DNA of 40,304 bases from the NCBI GenBank assembly GCA_902774365.1, contig CACYHX010000020.1, forward strand, positions 1-40,304, written 5' to 3'. This document shows, piece by piece, positions 15,896 through 24,416 of this stretch (positions within the stretch are counted from its first letter, which is position 1; every line of letters begins with the position of its first letter). Origin of the DNA: an uncultured Bacteroidia bacterium (GTDB lineage Bacteria > Bacteroidota > Bacteroidia > Bacteroidales > F082). Both the position numbers and the translations under genes were made by a program. The notes beneath the pieces were generated by a model. That model was given only the letters and a program-made list of their open reading frames with translations. It did not search any database and was not told the DNA's origin.

Positions 15896-16780
15896 ATGAC
15901 ACAACAGACAGCCATAAAACTCTTTGACGAGAAAAAAGTCCGCATCGTTTGGGATGATGTGGAAGAGAAGTACTTTTTTTCCATTGTGGACGTAGTGAAT
16001 ATACTCACAGAACAATCCAATCCACGCGGAGCCAGCACATACTGGGCCGTACTCAAAAAACGTCTCAAACAAGAAGGTGCCGAGGAGTTGCTTACAAATT
16101 GTAAGCAACTGAAACTGCCTGCCGCCGACGGTAAGAACTACAAGACAGACGTAGCAGATTTAGAGCAGATTTTGCGAATAATTCAATCCATCCCATCCAA
16201 GAAAGCGGAGCCAGTGAAACAATGGCTCGCTGAGGTAGGCTCACAACGCATCGACCAGATGATTGACCCTGAACTGACTTTCCAAATGGCGGTAGAAGAC
16301 TATCGCCGCCAGGGTTACAGCGACCGATGGATCAATGAGCGGATGCGTTCCATTGAGATGCGCAAAGAGTTGACAGACGAATGGCATCGCTCAGGTATCC
16401 ATGAATCTAAAGACTTTGCCATCCTTACCAACATTCTAACCAAGGCGTGGAGTGGTATGAGTACTAGAGAGTACAAAAACTATAAAGGTTTGACCAAAGA
16501 GAACTTACGTGACAATATGACCAACCTGGAATTAGCCTTGAATACCCTCGCTGAAGTTACCACCACTGAATTGTCTCGTCAACGTAATCCAAGAGGGATG
16601 GCGCAAACTAGCAAAACTGCGCAGGAAGGTGGAGAAGTAGCTCGCAATGCACGCGCTGACATTGAAAGCCGCCTCGGTCGCTCCGTCGTTTCGCCCGAGC
16701 GTGCTTCAGATTACCTCAAGCCAATAGAAACACAAGACGCTGATGCACTGATGTTGCCAAATCCTGATGGAGCAGAATAA
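15896..16780 (+). CDS. Bro-N domain protein with DinD-like C-terminal half
   Basis: The 294-residue protein starts with a Bro-N/antirepressor-type DNA-binding domain (about 5-105; IVWDDVEEKYFFSIVDVVNI, YWAVLKKRLKQEG). The rest resembles the DNA-damage-inducible protein DinD: DFAI..., KNYKGLTKENLRDNM, a helical ELALNTLAEVTTTEL stretch, then N-x-x-G and LGRSVVSPE. Bro-N proteins are common in phages and also occur singly on chromosomes; DinD belongs to the E. coli SOS regulon and can inhibit RecA filaments. A role in DNA-damage response or prophage control is an inference. The TTG-started longer frame at 15872 overlaps the promoter, so the ATG at 15896 is chosen. It is a stand-alone cassette between two nearly identical terminators, more AT-rich than secDF. 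Confidence 0.82.
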   Translation: MTQQTAIKLFDEKKVRIVWDDVEEKYFFSIVDVVNILTEQSNPRGASTYWAVLKKRLKQEGAEELLTNCKQLKLPAADGKNYKTDVADLEQILRIIQSIPSKKAEPVKQWLAEVGSQRIDQMIDPELTFQMAVEDYRRQGYSDRWINERMRSIEMRKELTDEWHRSGIHESKDFAILTNILTKAWSGMSTREYKNYKGLTKENLRDNMTNLELALNTLAEVTTTELSRQRNPRGMAQTSKTAQEGGEVARNARADIESRLGRSVVSPERASDYLKPIETQDADALMLPNPDGAE

Positions 16781-16803
16781 GAACCATCCTGATTATTAGA
16801 CCA

Positions 16804-16838
16804 AAATCCAGCTGATGATGGCGGGATTTTTTTTGCCG
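16804..16838 (+). terminator. Rho-independent terminator of the Bro-N gene
   Basis: AAATCC-A-GC pairs with GC-GGGATTT around a short loop, with one mismatch, followed by a T-run. About 24 of 28 positions match the secDF terminator at 15804-15832. Confidence 0.7.
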
Positions 16839-16840
16839 CT

Positions 16841-16872
16841 TTTGCGTGTTTTTCTCAAATATGTTATTTTTG
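16841..16872 (+). promoter_or_regulatory. Promoter of the gene at 16903
   Basis: TTTG (16841-16844), a 20-base spacer, then TATTTTTG (16865-16872). The ATG follows 30 bases later. Confidence 0.72.
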
Positions 16873-16902
16873 CGGTTAGGTTAATAGATATATATACAGA
16901 AC

Positions 16903-18147
16903 ATGAATAACAAAAAGTTTTGCACCCTGCTTGCACTCCTGCTGATAGCAAGTGGAATGAAGATGCAGGCACAAGAGTTTCATCGGAGAGCCTCGTTGCG
17001 GGATCCTCTGTTTTTGGATACCACCTCTGGGGTCTTCCATGAGATTTATGATTTCTGGCAACAATATGAATATGCACAATTCTTGGATTATGGGCAAATG
17101 AGTGACCCTCAATACAAACCAACGAATTACGACTTTTGGGCTGATTCTGAAATAGAAGACTATGGAGACCCCAATTCCATCATACAATGCAATTTGCTGC
17201 CGTTTTATTCATACGAAGAGTATTTTATGGGGGTTATCAAACGCAACGACACCCTATATGAACTCCAAACGGCGTTTTTTGACGACTTCCCAAGCCCAAA
17301 ACAGTTGTTGGGCATCTTTACCATTCCACTGGTAAGGACAACCGACGGATTCAAGTTGGTCAATAAACTGACCATCAATAAACGCAGTTTTTGCAAGAAA
17401 CAAATCGGGTGGATCACCTATTATTATCCATCGACATATCATTTTGATGAACAGGCGGCCAACACTGCCGTGTTGAGGCTTTCGGCATTCGCCGAAGAGT
17501 TTGGCGTCGATGGAATGGAACCTGTGGAGTATTATTTGTTTGAGAACAAGACGGAGATGTTCCATTATTTTGGAATAGATGGCAGTTGCTATGACTTCTA
17601 TACGGCTGAGACGGTTGTTCCATACGGAAACAGTAAGATAGGCAAAAACAAGATTTGCTACACGAAAGGTGGAGAAAGCAAGATTCATGAATTCATACAT
17701 TTGATGCTAAAAAGTGTGTCAAATGGCCAACGCTTTTCCTGGTTTGAAGAAGGAGTGTGCTGTTATTTTGGCGAACATGTTCTACAGACCAAAGAGTGGC
17801 ATTTTGACAAGTTGAAAGTGTTTTTGAATGACAATCCTCAAATCGACCTTTCCGTGGATTTGATTGAGGCTTATGTGGATGCTGACGGACGATTCACTCA
17901 TGATTCAACCCAAAGTGTCATAAAGTACAAGAGGCCTTATAGTGATGTGTATTCGAATTATGGCTATGACATCCAGATGGTGATTTGCGAGATGCTTTAC
18001 AAGAAAGGCGGAATGGATTTGGTCAAGCGAATGTTGTTTGAAACACCAAATGACAAGGCTTTGTATGATAGCCTTGAACAGTTGTTGGGCATCAAGAGGG
18101 AGCAGGTGAACCAGGTTATTAAGGGATATTTGGAGGAGACGTATTGA
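16903..18147 (+). CDS. Secreted gluzincin-like (HEXXH) protein of unknown family
   Basis: The 414-residue product has a signal peptide (about 1-23, LLALLLIASGMKMQAQ) with cleavage after QAQ. In the second half HEFIH (262-266) is followed 16 residues later by WFEEG (280-284), the pattern of MA-clan zinc peptidases with third ligand E283 (HExxH...WxxEGxxxY). This suggests a periplasmic or secreted metallopeptidase; there is no lipobox or T9SS sorting tail. The N-terminal 250 residues are rich in Tyr, Phe and Asp and match no family I know. Codon use is more AT-rich than in secDF or the following OmpA-family gene, which fits acquisition by transfer. It has its own promoter; no clear terminator. 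The zinc motif could be coincidental, but the WFEEG spacing argues for it. Confidence 0.7.
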   Translation: MNNKKFCTLLALLLIASGMKMQAQEFHRRASLRDPLFLDTTSGVFHEIYDFWQQYEYAQFLDYGQMSDPQYKPTNYDFWADSEIEDYGDPNSIIQCNLLPFYSYEEYFMGVIKRNDTLYELQTAFFDDFPSPKQLLGIFTIPLVRTTDGFKLVNKLTINKRSFCKKQIGWITYYYPSTYHFDEQAANTAVLRLSAFAEEFGVDGMEPVEYYLFENKTEMFHYFGIDGSCYDFYTAETVVPYGNSKIGKNKICYTKGGESKIHEFIHLMLKSVSNGQRFSWFEEGVCCYFGEHVLQTKEWHFDKLKVFLNDNPQIDLSVDLIEAYVDADGRFTHDSTQSVIKYKRPYSDVYSNYGYDIQMVICEMLYKKGGMDLVKRMLFETPNDKALYDSLEQLLGIKREQVNQVIKGYLEETY

Positions 18148-18231
18148 ATTGGTATGGACTATTTATTCCTCACAGTGACACTAAACGGAATAAAATTATA
18201 ACGAAACAGGTTCTTTTACGCCCATTTTTCG

Positions 18232-18239
18232 TACTTTTG
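18232..18239 (+). promoter_or_regulatory. Promoter -7 box of the PorE-like gene
   Basis: TACTTTTG fits TAnnTTTG. The -33 region has no good TTG. The start codon is about 50 bases downstream. This box lies inside the upstream-extended frame (open from 18144) and so argues against that longer start. Confidence 0.6.
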
Positions 18240-18293
18240 TCCGATAAAATAAAAACGCCCATTCTGCGTTTGCAACAAAGAGAATTTATGTTT

Positions 18294-20750
18294 ATGAAAA
18301 GATACCTCCTGATTCTGATGTCGGCACTGTTCATCTTCATGAGCAGCGACCTCTACGCACAAAGAAGAAACCCCGCCAAGAACGCCGACCTGGCCTTCGG
18401 ACGCAAACAATACACCGAAGCCGCCGACCGCTACAAGAAAGCCTACCGCAAGGTGCGCCGCAACAAGGACGAACGCAACCGCATCAGCTTCCAGATAGCG
18501 GAGTGCTACCGCCTCATCGGCCTCACCAAACGCGCCGAGCCTTTCTACAAACGCGTGCTGAAGAGCGAATACCCCAACACCCACCCCGAGGTCTACCTCA
18601 ACCTAGCTGAGACCTATAAAATCAACGAGAAGTTCAAGGACGCCATCGAGATGTATGAGCTTTACAGCCAAAAGGTACCCGACGACCCGCGAGGCCCTCT
18701 GGGGGTGGAGACCACGCAACTGATACAGGAATGGATAGAGAACCCTTCAAAATACCAACTCTCTCCGTTGAAGAAAGTCAACTCGACCAAAGACTCTGAC
18801 TACGCAGCCACATGGCTCAACAACAACTACAACGAGATCATCTTCACTTCCACCCGCGATGCCGCCACAGGTAAGGAAAAGGATGGCATCACTGGTCAGG
18901 AGTTCGCCGACTTCTTCACCTCGAAGCAGGACCGTAAAGGCGACTGGAGCACACCCGTCCTCGCCGATGAAAGCGAAAGCATCAACACCGTCGCCAGCGA
19001 AGGCACGCCCTTCATGAACTCGAGATACACGAAGCTATACTTCACCCGCTGCCAAAACGGCGCGCACCGTAAGAACGGATGCCAGATCATGGTGGCAGGC
19101 AAGAGCGGTGGTGCCTTCTCGGAGGCCCACCCCGTGGAGATCGCCGGCGTCGACACCCTCGACATCGTAGGCCACCCCACCCTCTCCAGCGACGAACTCA
19201 TCATGTACTTCGCTGCCGAGCGCAAAGGCGGCTTCGGCGGCAACGACATTTGGGTGGCCATGCGCGACAACGCCAACGAGTCGTTCAAGCACCCCTTCAA
19301 TCTGGGCGAGAAAATCAACACCGCAGGCAACGAGGTGTTCCCCTTCCTGAGATACGACACCGTGCTGTATTTCGCCTCCGACGGCCACGGCGGCATGGGC
19401 GGCCTCGACATCTTCGTCTCCTCCATGGACACCAGCGGCCAGTGGGGCGAGCCTCGCAACCTGAAATACCCCATCAACTCGACAGGCGACGACTTCGCCA
19501 TCGTCTTCCACCCCACCGAAGAACGTGGCTTCGTGTCGTCGAGCCGTGGCAACACCCGTGGCTTGGACAACATCTATTACTTCGAAGAGCCTCCTATCCT
19601 CTTCACCTTCTCGGGAACGGTGAAAGACGCCAAGACCAAACAACTTGTGAGCGATGCCAGCGTACGCCTGGTCGGCAGCGACGGCTCCAACATCTCGACA
19701 CGCACCAACGACAGAGGCTACTTCAACTTCAGCGAGAGCCAGATCAACAAAAACACGACCTACGATGTCACCATCGACAAGGAGAACTACTTCACCCTGG
19801 CCGTGCAGGAGACCACCGTGGGACTGGAGTTCAGCAAGGACATAGAGAAAGACTACGACATCGAGCCTATACCTCAGGAGCCTATCATGCTGCCCGACAT
19901 CCTCTACGACCTGGGCAAGTGGGACCTCAAGCCACAGTTTGAAGACTCGCTGCAAGGCCTCATCATGACCCTGCAAGTCAACCCGACCATCACCATCGAG
20001 TTGGCCTCACACACCGACGCCCGCGACACCGACGAACACAACGACATCCTGTCGCAGAAACGTGCCCAAAGCGTCGTCGACTACCTCATCATCCGTGGCA
20101 TTGACCCGTTGCGTCTGACCGCCAAGGGCTATGGCGAGCGCGTACCCCGCACCCTCCAAAACGACATGACCGTGAAGGGCTACACCTTCAAGGCGGGCAC
20201 CGTGCTGACCGAAGACTTCATCAACAAGTTGCCCAACACCGAGGTGAAAGAAGCCGCCCACCAAATGAACCGCCGCACCGAGTTCCGCATCCTGAGCAAG
20301 GACTTCGTGCCACGCACCAACATCAACGAGGAGCAAACGGTGAACATCGCCATCAACCCGCAGGAAGACGAGACCGTGTCGTTCACCGTCGACAAGAAAG
20401 GCTACTTCAACTTCGTCGCCAACATAGACGGCTACAACGAGCCTGTCACCTACAGCCAGAATGCCGACTTCTGCGTCAGCGAAAACTACGCCTTGGAGAT
20501 GCTCAAGAACGGCCGCATCACCGCCGACAACTTCAAGGGCGACACGGACAAGATCTTCACCACGGGTGGCATCGCCAACAACGCCGTCTTCGTCATCAGG
20601 GAAGTGAGAATCGGCGGCCGCTCGATTTACAACGTGGAGTGCAAGGTCGTCAGCCGCATGATCGAACGCTGGGTCATCGGTCAAAAGGACATGAAGCAAC
20701 TCGGCAACTTCGAATTCGACACCAAGGAACAGAAACTGAAATTCAAATAA
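18294..20750 (+). CDS. PorE-like OmpA-family protein with TPR, beta-propeller, CRD and a retropepsin-like tail
   Basis: The 818-residue protein has a signal peptide (1-23, ending LYAQ), TPR-like helices (about 30-150), a PD40/WD40-type propeller (about 165-430; SSDELIMYFAAERKGGFGGN, then a second YFASDGHGGMGGLDIF repeat), a carboxypeptidase-regulatory-like domain (about 437-510) and an OmpA peptidoglycan-binding domain (about 535-665; ELASHTDARD, LSQKRAQSVVDYL, GYGERVPR). This order matches PorE (PG1058) of Porphyromonas gingivalis, a periplasmic T9SS component bound to the cell wall. Residues about 695-815 form an additional domain with the strand pattern of clan AA aspartyl proteases (FVIREVRIGGRSIYNVECKV; VIGQKDMKQLGNFEFD), but SQN stands where DTG is expected, so it is probably inactive. 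Two Met codons (18288, 18294) are possible starts; both give the same signal peptide. Confidence 0.85.
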   Translation: MKRYLLILMSALFIFMSSDLYAQRRNPAKNADLAFGRKQYTEAADRYKKAYRKVRRNKDERNRISFQIAECYRLIGLTKRAEPFYKRVLKSEYPNTHPEVYLNLAETYKINEKFKDAIEMYELYSQKVPDDPRGPLGVETTQLIQEWIENPSKYQLSPLKKVNSTKDSDYAATWLNNNYNEIIFTSTRDAATGKEKDGITGQEFADFFTSKQDRKGDWSTPVLADESESINTVASEGTPFMNSRYTKLYFTRCQNGAHRKNGCQIMVAGKSGGAFSEAHPVEIAGVDTLDIVGHPTLSSDELIMYFAAERKGGFGGNDIWVAMRDNANESFKHPFNLGEKINTAGNEVFPFLRYDTVLYFASDGHGGMGGLDIFVSSMDTSGQWGEPRNLKYPINSTGDDFAIVFHPTEERGFVSSSRGNTRGLDNIYYFEEPPILFTFSGTVKDAKTKQLVSDASVRLVGSDGSNISTRTNDRGYFNFSESQINKNTTYDVTIDKENYFTLAVQETTVGLEFSKDIEKDYDIEPIPQEPIMLPDILYDLGKWDLKPQFEDSLQGLIMTLQVNPTITIELASHTDARDTDEHNDILSQKRAQSVVDYLIIRGIDPLRLTAKGYGERVPRTLQNDMTVKGYTFKAGTVLTEDFINKLPNTEVKEAAHQMNRRTEFRILSKDFVPRTNINEEQTVNIAINPQEDETVSFTVDKKGYFNFVANIDGYNEPVTYSQNADFCVSENYALEMLKNGRITADNFKGDTDKIFTTGGIANNAVFVIREVRIGGRSIYNVECKVVSRMIERWVIGQKDMKQLGNFEFDTKEQKLKFK

Positions 20751-20764
20751 AATAATAGACACGG

Positions 20765-20830
20765 GACTTCGGGACTACGGGACTGCGAGACAAGCAACCC
20801 GAAGTCTCGAAGTCCCGTAGTCCCGAAGTC
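20765..20830. repeat. Long perfect hairpin just upstream of purM
   Basis: Arms 20765-20784 and 20811-20830 are 20 bases each and perfectly complementary. After one mismatch six more pairs follow (CGAGAC 20786-20791, GTCTCG 20804-20809), leaving a 12-base loop. The left arm is itself built of repeated GGGACT units. No T-run follows. The element ends 8 bases before the purM ATG, and no -7 box is seen between 20751 and 20838. Confidence 0.9.
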
Positions 20831-20838
20831 AGACAATC

Positions 20839-21999
20839 ATGGACAATCGCTACAGCCAACGCGGCGTTTCAGCCGAAAAGGAAGACATCCACAACGCCAT
20901 CAAGAACCTAGACAAGGGCTTATACCCCAACGCCTTCTGCAAAATCATCCCCGACATCCTCGGCGGCGACCCGAATTATTGCAACATCATGCACGCCGAC
21001 GGCGCGGGAACCAAATCCTCATTGGCCTATCTCTATTGGAAAGAGACCGGCGACATGAGCGTGTGGGAAGGCGTGGCGCAAGACGCCGTGGTGATGAACA
21101 CCGACGACCTCATCTGCGTGGGTGCCACCGACAACATGCTCCTCTCCTCCACCATTGGGCGCAACAAGAGCCTGATTCCGGGCGAGGTGATCTCCGCCTT
21201 GATTAACGGGACTGAGCATTTCTTGGAGAAGCTGCGCAAACTCGGCATCGGCATCTACCTCACCGGTGGCGAGACCGCTGACGTGGGCGACTTGGTACGC
21301 ACCGTCATCGTCGATAGTACCGTGACGACACGCATCCGCCGCGACGAAGTGATTGAGAACAACCTGCAGCCAGGCGATGTCATCGTGGCCTTCGCCTCAT
21401 ACGGACAAGCCACCTACGAGGACAGCTACAACGGAGGCATGGGCAGCAACGGCCTTACCTCGGCCCGCCACGATATGCTCAACCATTATCTGGCTGAGAA
21501 ATATGACGAGAGCTACGACCACAGCATCCCTGAAGAGTTGGTCTATTCTGGTCCGCACAAACTGACCGACCCGACCGAAGTTCCAGGCGTGGACGTGGGC
21601 AAACTCATCCTCTCGCCCACCCGCACCTACGCCCCACTGATGATTCCGATTCTGAAAGAATTCCGCAAACAGATCCACGGCATCATCCATTGCAGCGGCG
21701 GCGCCCAGACCAAAGTGCTACACTTCGTTGACAAGCTGCACATCGTGAAAGATAACATGCTGGCGTTGCCGCCGTTGTTCAAGATGATTCAAGCTGCTTC
21801 GGGCACCGATTGGCATGAAATGTACAAGGTATTCAACATGGGTTCCCGTCTTGAAATCTACACCAACGAAAAGGCCGCCAATGAGATGATTTCCATCGCA
21901 AAAGAGTTCAACATTGATAGTCAGATTATTGGGCATGTGGAGGCATCGGAAGAGAAGAGACTGACTATAAAAAGCAAGTTCGGGAAATTTGAATACTAA
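20839..21999 (+). CDS. purM: Phosphoribosylformylglycinamidine cyclo-ligase (AIR synthase)
   Basis: The 386-residue enzyme uses ATP to close the imidazole ring of aminoimidazole ribonucleotide in de novo purine synthesis. Recognisable PurM features are the N-terminal segment GVSAEKEDIHNAIK, the dimer and substrate loop HADGAGTKSSLAYLYW, the metal/ATP segment AVVMNTDDLICVGA, the glycine-rich YLTGGETADVGDLVRT, and GVDVGKLILSPTRTY. It is about 40 residues longer than E. coli PurM (345), as is usual for Bacteroidota. It follows the palindrome at 20765-20830 without an obvious promoter of its own, so it may depend on readthrough from the PorE-like gene. Confidence 0.96.
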   Translation: MDNRYSQRGVSAEKEDIHNAIKNLDKGLYPNAFCKIIPDILGGDPNYCNIMHADGAGTKSSLAYLYWKETGDMSVWEGVAQDAVVMNTDDLICVGATDNMLLSSTIGRNKSLIPGEVISALINGTEHFLEKLRKLGIGIYLTGGETADVGDLVRTVIVDSTVTTRIRRDEVIENNLQPGDVIVAFASYGQATYEDSYNGGMGSNGLTSARHDMLNHYLAEKYDESYDHSIPEELVYSGPHKLTDPTEVPGVDVGKLILSPTRTYAPLMIPILKEFRKQIHGIIHCSGGAQTKVLHFVDKLHIVKDNMLALPPLFKMIQAASGTDWHEMYKVFNMGSRLEIYTNEKAANEMISIAKEFNIDSQIIGHVEASEEKRLTIKSKFGKFEY

Positions 22000-22019
22000 T
22001 TACTTTAAAACTAAATACT

Positions 22020-22406
22020 ATGAAAAAAACACTATTACCACTATCTGTTTCAATTCTTTTGTTATTGTCATCTTGTTCAATATTTACTCGAGCTTCTTTA
22101 TCCAATGCATCAATTGGAGACAAGTGTTATTTGAATGCAACAATATTCCAAGCGGTTAATAGCCATGAAGCTTTAGCAACAACAAGTCGTGAACTTAATA
22201 GCATTGTTGTTAAACTAATCACTGCCGAAGACACTTATTATGATGGAAAAAAGGTCTCAGGCACTTTTATCATGATTGATACTTATACATATGAAAACAA
22301 ACAAAACACAATAAAAACAGTTCCTGTTTTCATAAAGGTTTCAGAATACAAAGCACCAATTCCATTACAAGAACAAGATAAAAAGCCTGAAGGGCAGAAA
22401 TTGTAA
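22020..22406 (+). CDS. Small hypothetical lipoprotein, AT-rich
   Basis: The 128-residue product has a lipoprotein signal peptide with lipobox LSSC (C19). The rest is soluble, with Thr-rich beta-like segments, and matches no family I recognise. It lies 20 bases after purM and 20 before prfA on the same strand. Its base composition is strikingly more AT-rich than both neighbours, whose order purM-prfA-pyrF I believe to be conserved in this phylum, so it looks inserted. No clear promoter of its own is seen. Confidence 0.75.
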   Translation: MKKTLLPLSVSILLLLSSCSIFTRASLSNASIGDKCYLNATIFQAVNSHEALATTSRELNSIVVKLITAEDTYYDGKKVSGTFIMIDTYTYENKQNTIKTVPVFIKVSEYKAPIPLQEQDKKPEGQKL

Positions 22407-22426
22407 CTGTTTTCTCTATATTTTTC

Positions 22427-23533
22427 ATGGACATCACCTCAAAACTCGAAACGATAAAGCACCGTTGGGAGGAAATGGGCGAACAACTCGCCGACCCTGC
22501 CGTGGCTTCCGACATGAAGAAGTTCGTGAAGCTCAACAAGGACTATAAGGACTTGGAGCCTATCGTCACGGCCTTTAAGGAATACAAGACCCTGAAATCC
22601 AACGTCGAAGAAGCCAAGGAAATACTTGCTACGGAGAAAGACGAGGAGATGCGCAAGATGGCCCAAGAGGAACTGGACTCCGCCCAAACGCGTATCGAGC
22701 AACTGGAGCAGGAAATCCGCGTGATGATGATTCCCAAAGACCCACAGGATAGCAAGAACGCCATCATGGAAATCCGCGCTGGCACGGGTGGCGACGAGGC
22801 TTGCCTTTTTGCTGGCGACTTGTTCCGCATGTACTCCAAGTTCTGCGAAAACCGTGGCTGGAAAGTCGAAGTGACCAGTGTAAGCGAAGGCGCGAGCGGC
22901 GGATACAAGGAAATCGACTTCACCGTGACGGGCAACGGCTGTTATGGTATCCTCAAATTCGAGTCGGGTGTACACCGTGTGCAGCGTGTTCCAAAAACCG
23001 AAACACAAGGCCGCATCCATACCTCTGCCGCTTCCGTGGCCGTATTGCCCGAAGCCGAGGAGTTCGACGTGGAAATCAACGAGGGCGAAATCAAATGGGA
23101 TACCTTCCGCTCGTCAGGCGCTGGTGGACAGAATGTAAATAAGGTAGAATCGGGTGTACGCCTGCGCTATATGTGGAAGAACCCCAACACGGGCGAGATG
23201 CAGGAGATCCTCATTGAGTGTACCGAGACCCGCGACCAACCCAAAAACCGCGAACGCGCCTTGGCGCGACTGCGCACGCGCATCTACGACATGGAGTACG
23301 AGAAATACATCAACGACATCTCCGCCAAGCGCAAGACCATGGTCTCGACTGGCGACCGCTCGGCGAAGATCCGCACCTATAACTACCCTCAAGGCCGTGT
23401 CACCGACCACCGTGTGGAAGGCCTGACGGTTTATAACCTCGCCGCCGTCATGGATGGCGACCTTGACGAAATCATCAACCGCCTGCAAATGGCGGAAAAC
23501 GCTGAAAGACTGAAAGAAAACATTGAATCATGA
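22427..23533 (+). CDS. prfA: Peptide chain release factor 1
   Basis: The 368-residue factor ends translation at UAA and UAG. Domain 1 is helical (about 1-105). The codon-recognition motif PxT appears as PKT (189-191, in [15 protein letters not shown]), which marks RF1 rather than RF2. The catalytic GGQ is at 233-235 ([16 protein letters not shown]). The C-terminal region carries [15 protein letters not shown] and [19 protein letters not shown]. Length and motifs are typical. The stop codon lies 4 bases before the pyrF start, so the two are probably translationally coupled. Confidence 0.97.
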   Translation: MDITSKLETIKHRWEEMGEQLADPAVASDMKKFVKLNKDYKDLEPIVTAFKEYKTLKSNVEEAKEILATEKDEEMRKMAQEELDSAQTRIEQLEQEIRVMMIPKDPQDSKNAIMEIRAGTGGDEACLFAGDLFRMYSKFCENRGWKVEVTSVSEGASGGYKEIDFTVTGNGCYGILKFESGVHRVQRVPKTETQGRIHTSAASVAVLPEAEEFDVEINEGEIKWDTFRSSGAGGQNVNKVESGVRLRYMWKNPNTGEMQEILIECTETRDQPKNRERALARLRTRIYDMEYEKYINDISAKRKTMVSTGDRSAKIRTYNYPQGRVTDHRVEGLTVYNLAAVMDGDLDEIINRLQMAENAERLKENIES

Positions 23534-23537
23534 TATT

Positions 23538-24365
23538 ATGAATAAACACCAATTATTTGAGCAAATCAAGAAAAAGCAGTCATTCCTCTGTGTCGGGTTG
23601 GACACCGACATTAACAAGATTCCGCAGGAGCTGATGGCTTTTGAAGACCCTGTCTTTGAGTTCAACAAGCAGATCATCAACCAGACTGCCCCCTATGCCG
23701 TGGCTTACAAGCCCAACACGGCTTTCTACGAGGTCTACGGATCCAAAGGTTGGCAGAGCTTGGAGCATACCATCCAGTACATCAAGAACAACTACCCCGA
23801 CATCTTCATCATCGCTGACGCCAAGCGCGGCGACATCGGCAACACCTCAGCCAACTACGCCAAGGCCTTCTTCAACACCTTGAAAGCCGACGCCTTGACC
23901 GTAGCGCCCTACATGGGCAAGGACTCCGTGGAGCCTTTCCTCAACTTCGAGGACAAATGGGTCATCCTCTTGGCTCTGACCTCCAACAAAGGCTCACAAG
24001 ATTTCCAATACCTGAATGTCGGCGAGCGGATGCTCCACCAGCAGGTGCTGCAAACCGCCACCACTTGGGCCACCTCGGAGCAGATGATGTTTGTGGTGGG
24101 TGCCACCCATCCTGAGGAGCTGGGCGAAATCCGTAAGATGCTGCCCGACTACTTCTTCCTCGTGCCTGGCGTGGGCGCCCAAGGCGGCGACTTGCAGGCC
24201 GTGGCCCACAATGGCTTGAACGATGAATGTGGCCTGCTCGTCAATTCGTCAAGAGGTATCATCTATGCCTCCAATGGTAGCGACTTTGCCGTAAGGGCTA
24301 GCGAGGAAGCCAAGAAGTTGCAGGAGCAGATGAGTTTGCTGCTGAAAGAAAAAGGATTGGTTTAA
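23538..24365 (+). CDS. pyrF: Orotidine 5'-phosphate decarboxylase, type 2
   Basis: The 275-residue enzyme makes UMP from OMP, the last step of de novo pyrimidine synthesis. The catalytic motif [10 protein letters not shown] lies at 94-103 (K96 is the proton donor). [14 protein letters not shown] and the phosphate-binding [10 protein letters not shown] near the C-terminus are typical of the longer type 2 enzymes. The frame is open from a TTG at 23523, but the ATG at 23538 ([11 protein letters not shown]) fits the family start. Last gene of the purM-prfA-pyrF group, closed by a bidirectional terminator. Confidence 0.96.
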   Translation: MNKHQLFEQIKKKQSFLCVGLDTDINKIPQELMAFEDPVFEFNKQIINQTAPYAVAYKPNTAFYEVYGSKGWQSLEHTIQYIKNNYPDIFIIADAKRGDIGNTSANYAKAFFNTLKADALTVAPYMGKDSVEPFLNFEDKWVILLALTSNKGSQDFQYLNVGERMLHQQVLQTATTWATSEQMMFVVGATHPEELGEIRKMLPDYFFLVPGVGAQGGDLQAVAHNGLNDECGLLVNSSRGIIYASNGSDFAVRASEEAKKLQEQMSLLLKEKGLV

Positions 24366-24368
24366 ACC

Positions 24369-24399
24369 AAAAAAGCCGCTTCATAGAAGCGGCTTTTTT
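24369..24399. terminator. Bidirectional terminator between pyrF and the gene at 24417
   Basis: AAAAAAGCCGCTTC (24369-24382) and GAAGCGGCTTTTTT (24386-24399) pair perfectly around a 3-base loop. There is a T-run on both strands, between two convergent genes. Confidence 0.93.
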
Positions 24400-24416
24400 A
24401 GTTTATAAACGACACC

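Noticed and set aside
18144-18293. Upstream extension of the PorE-like protein to 18144
   Set aside because: It would overlap the end of the preceding gene and include the -7 box at 18232-18239. The signal peptide begins at the Met near 18294.
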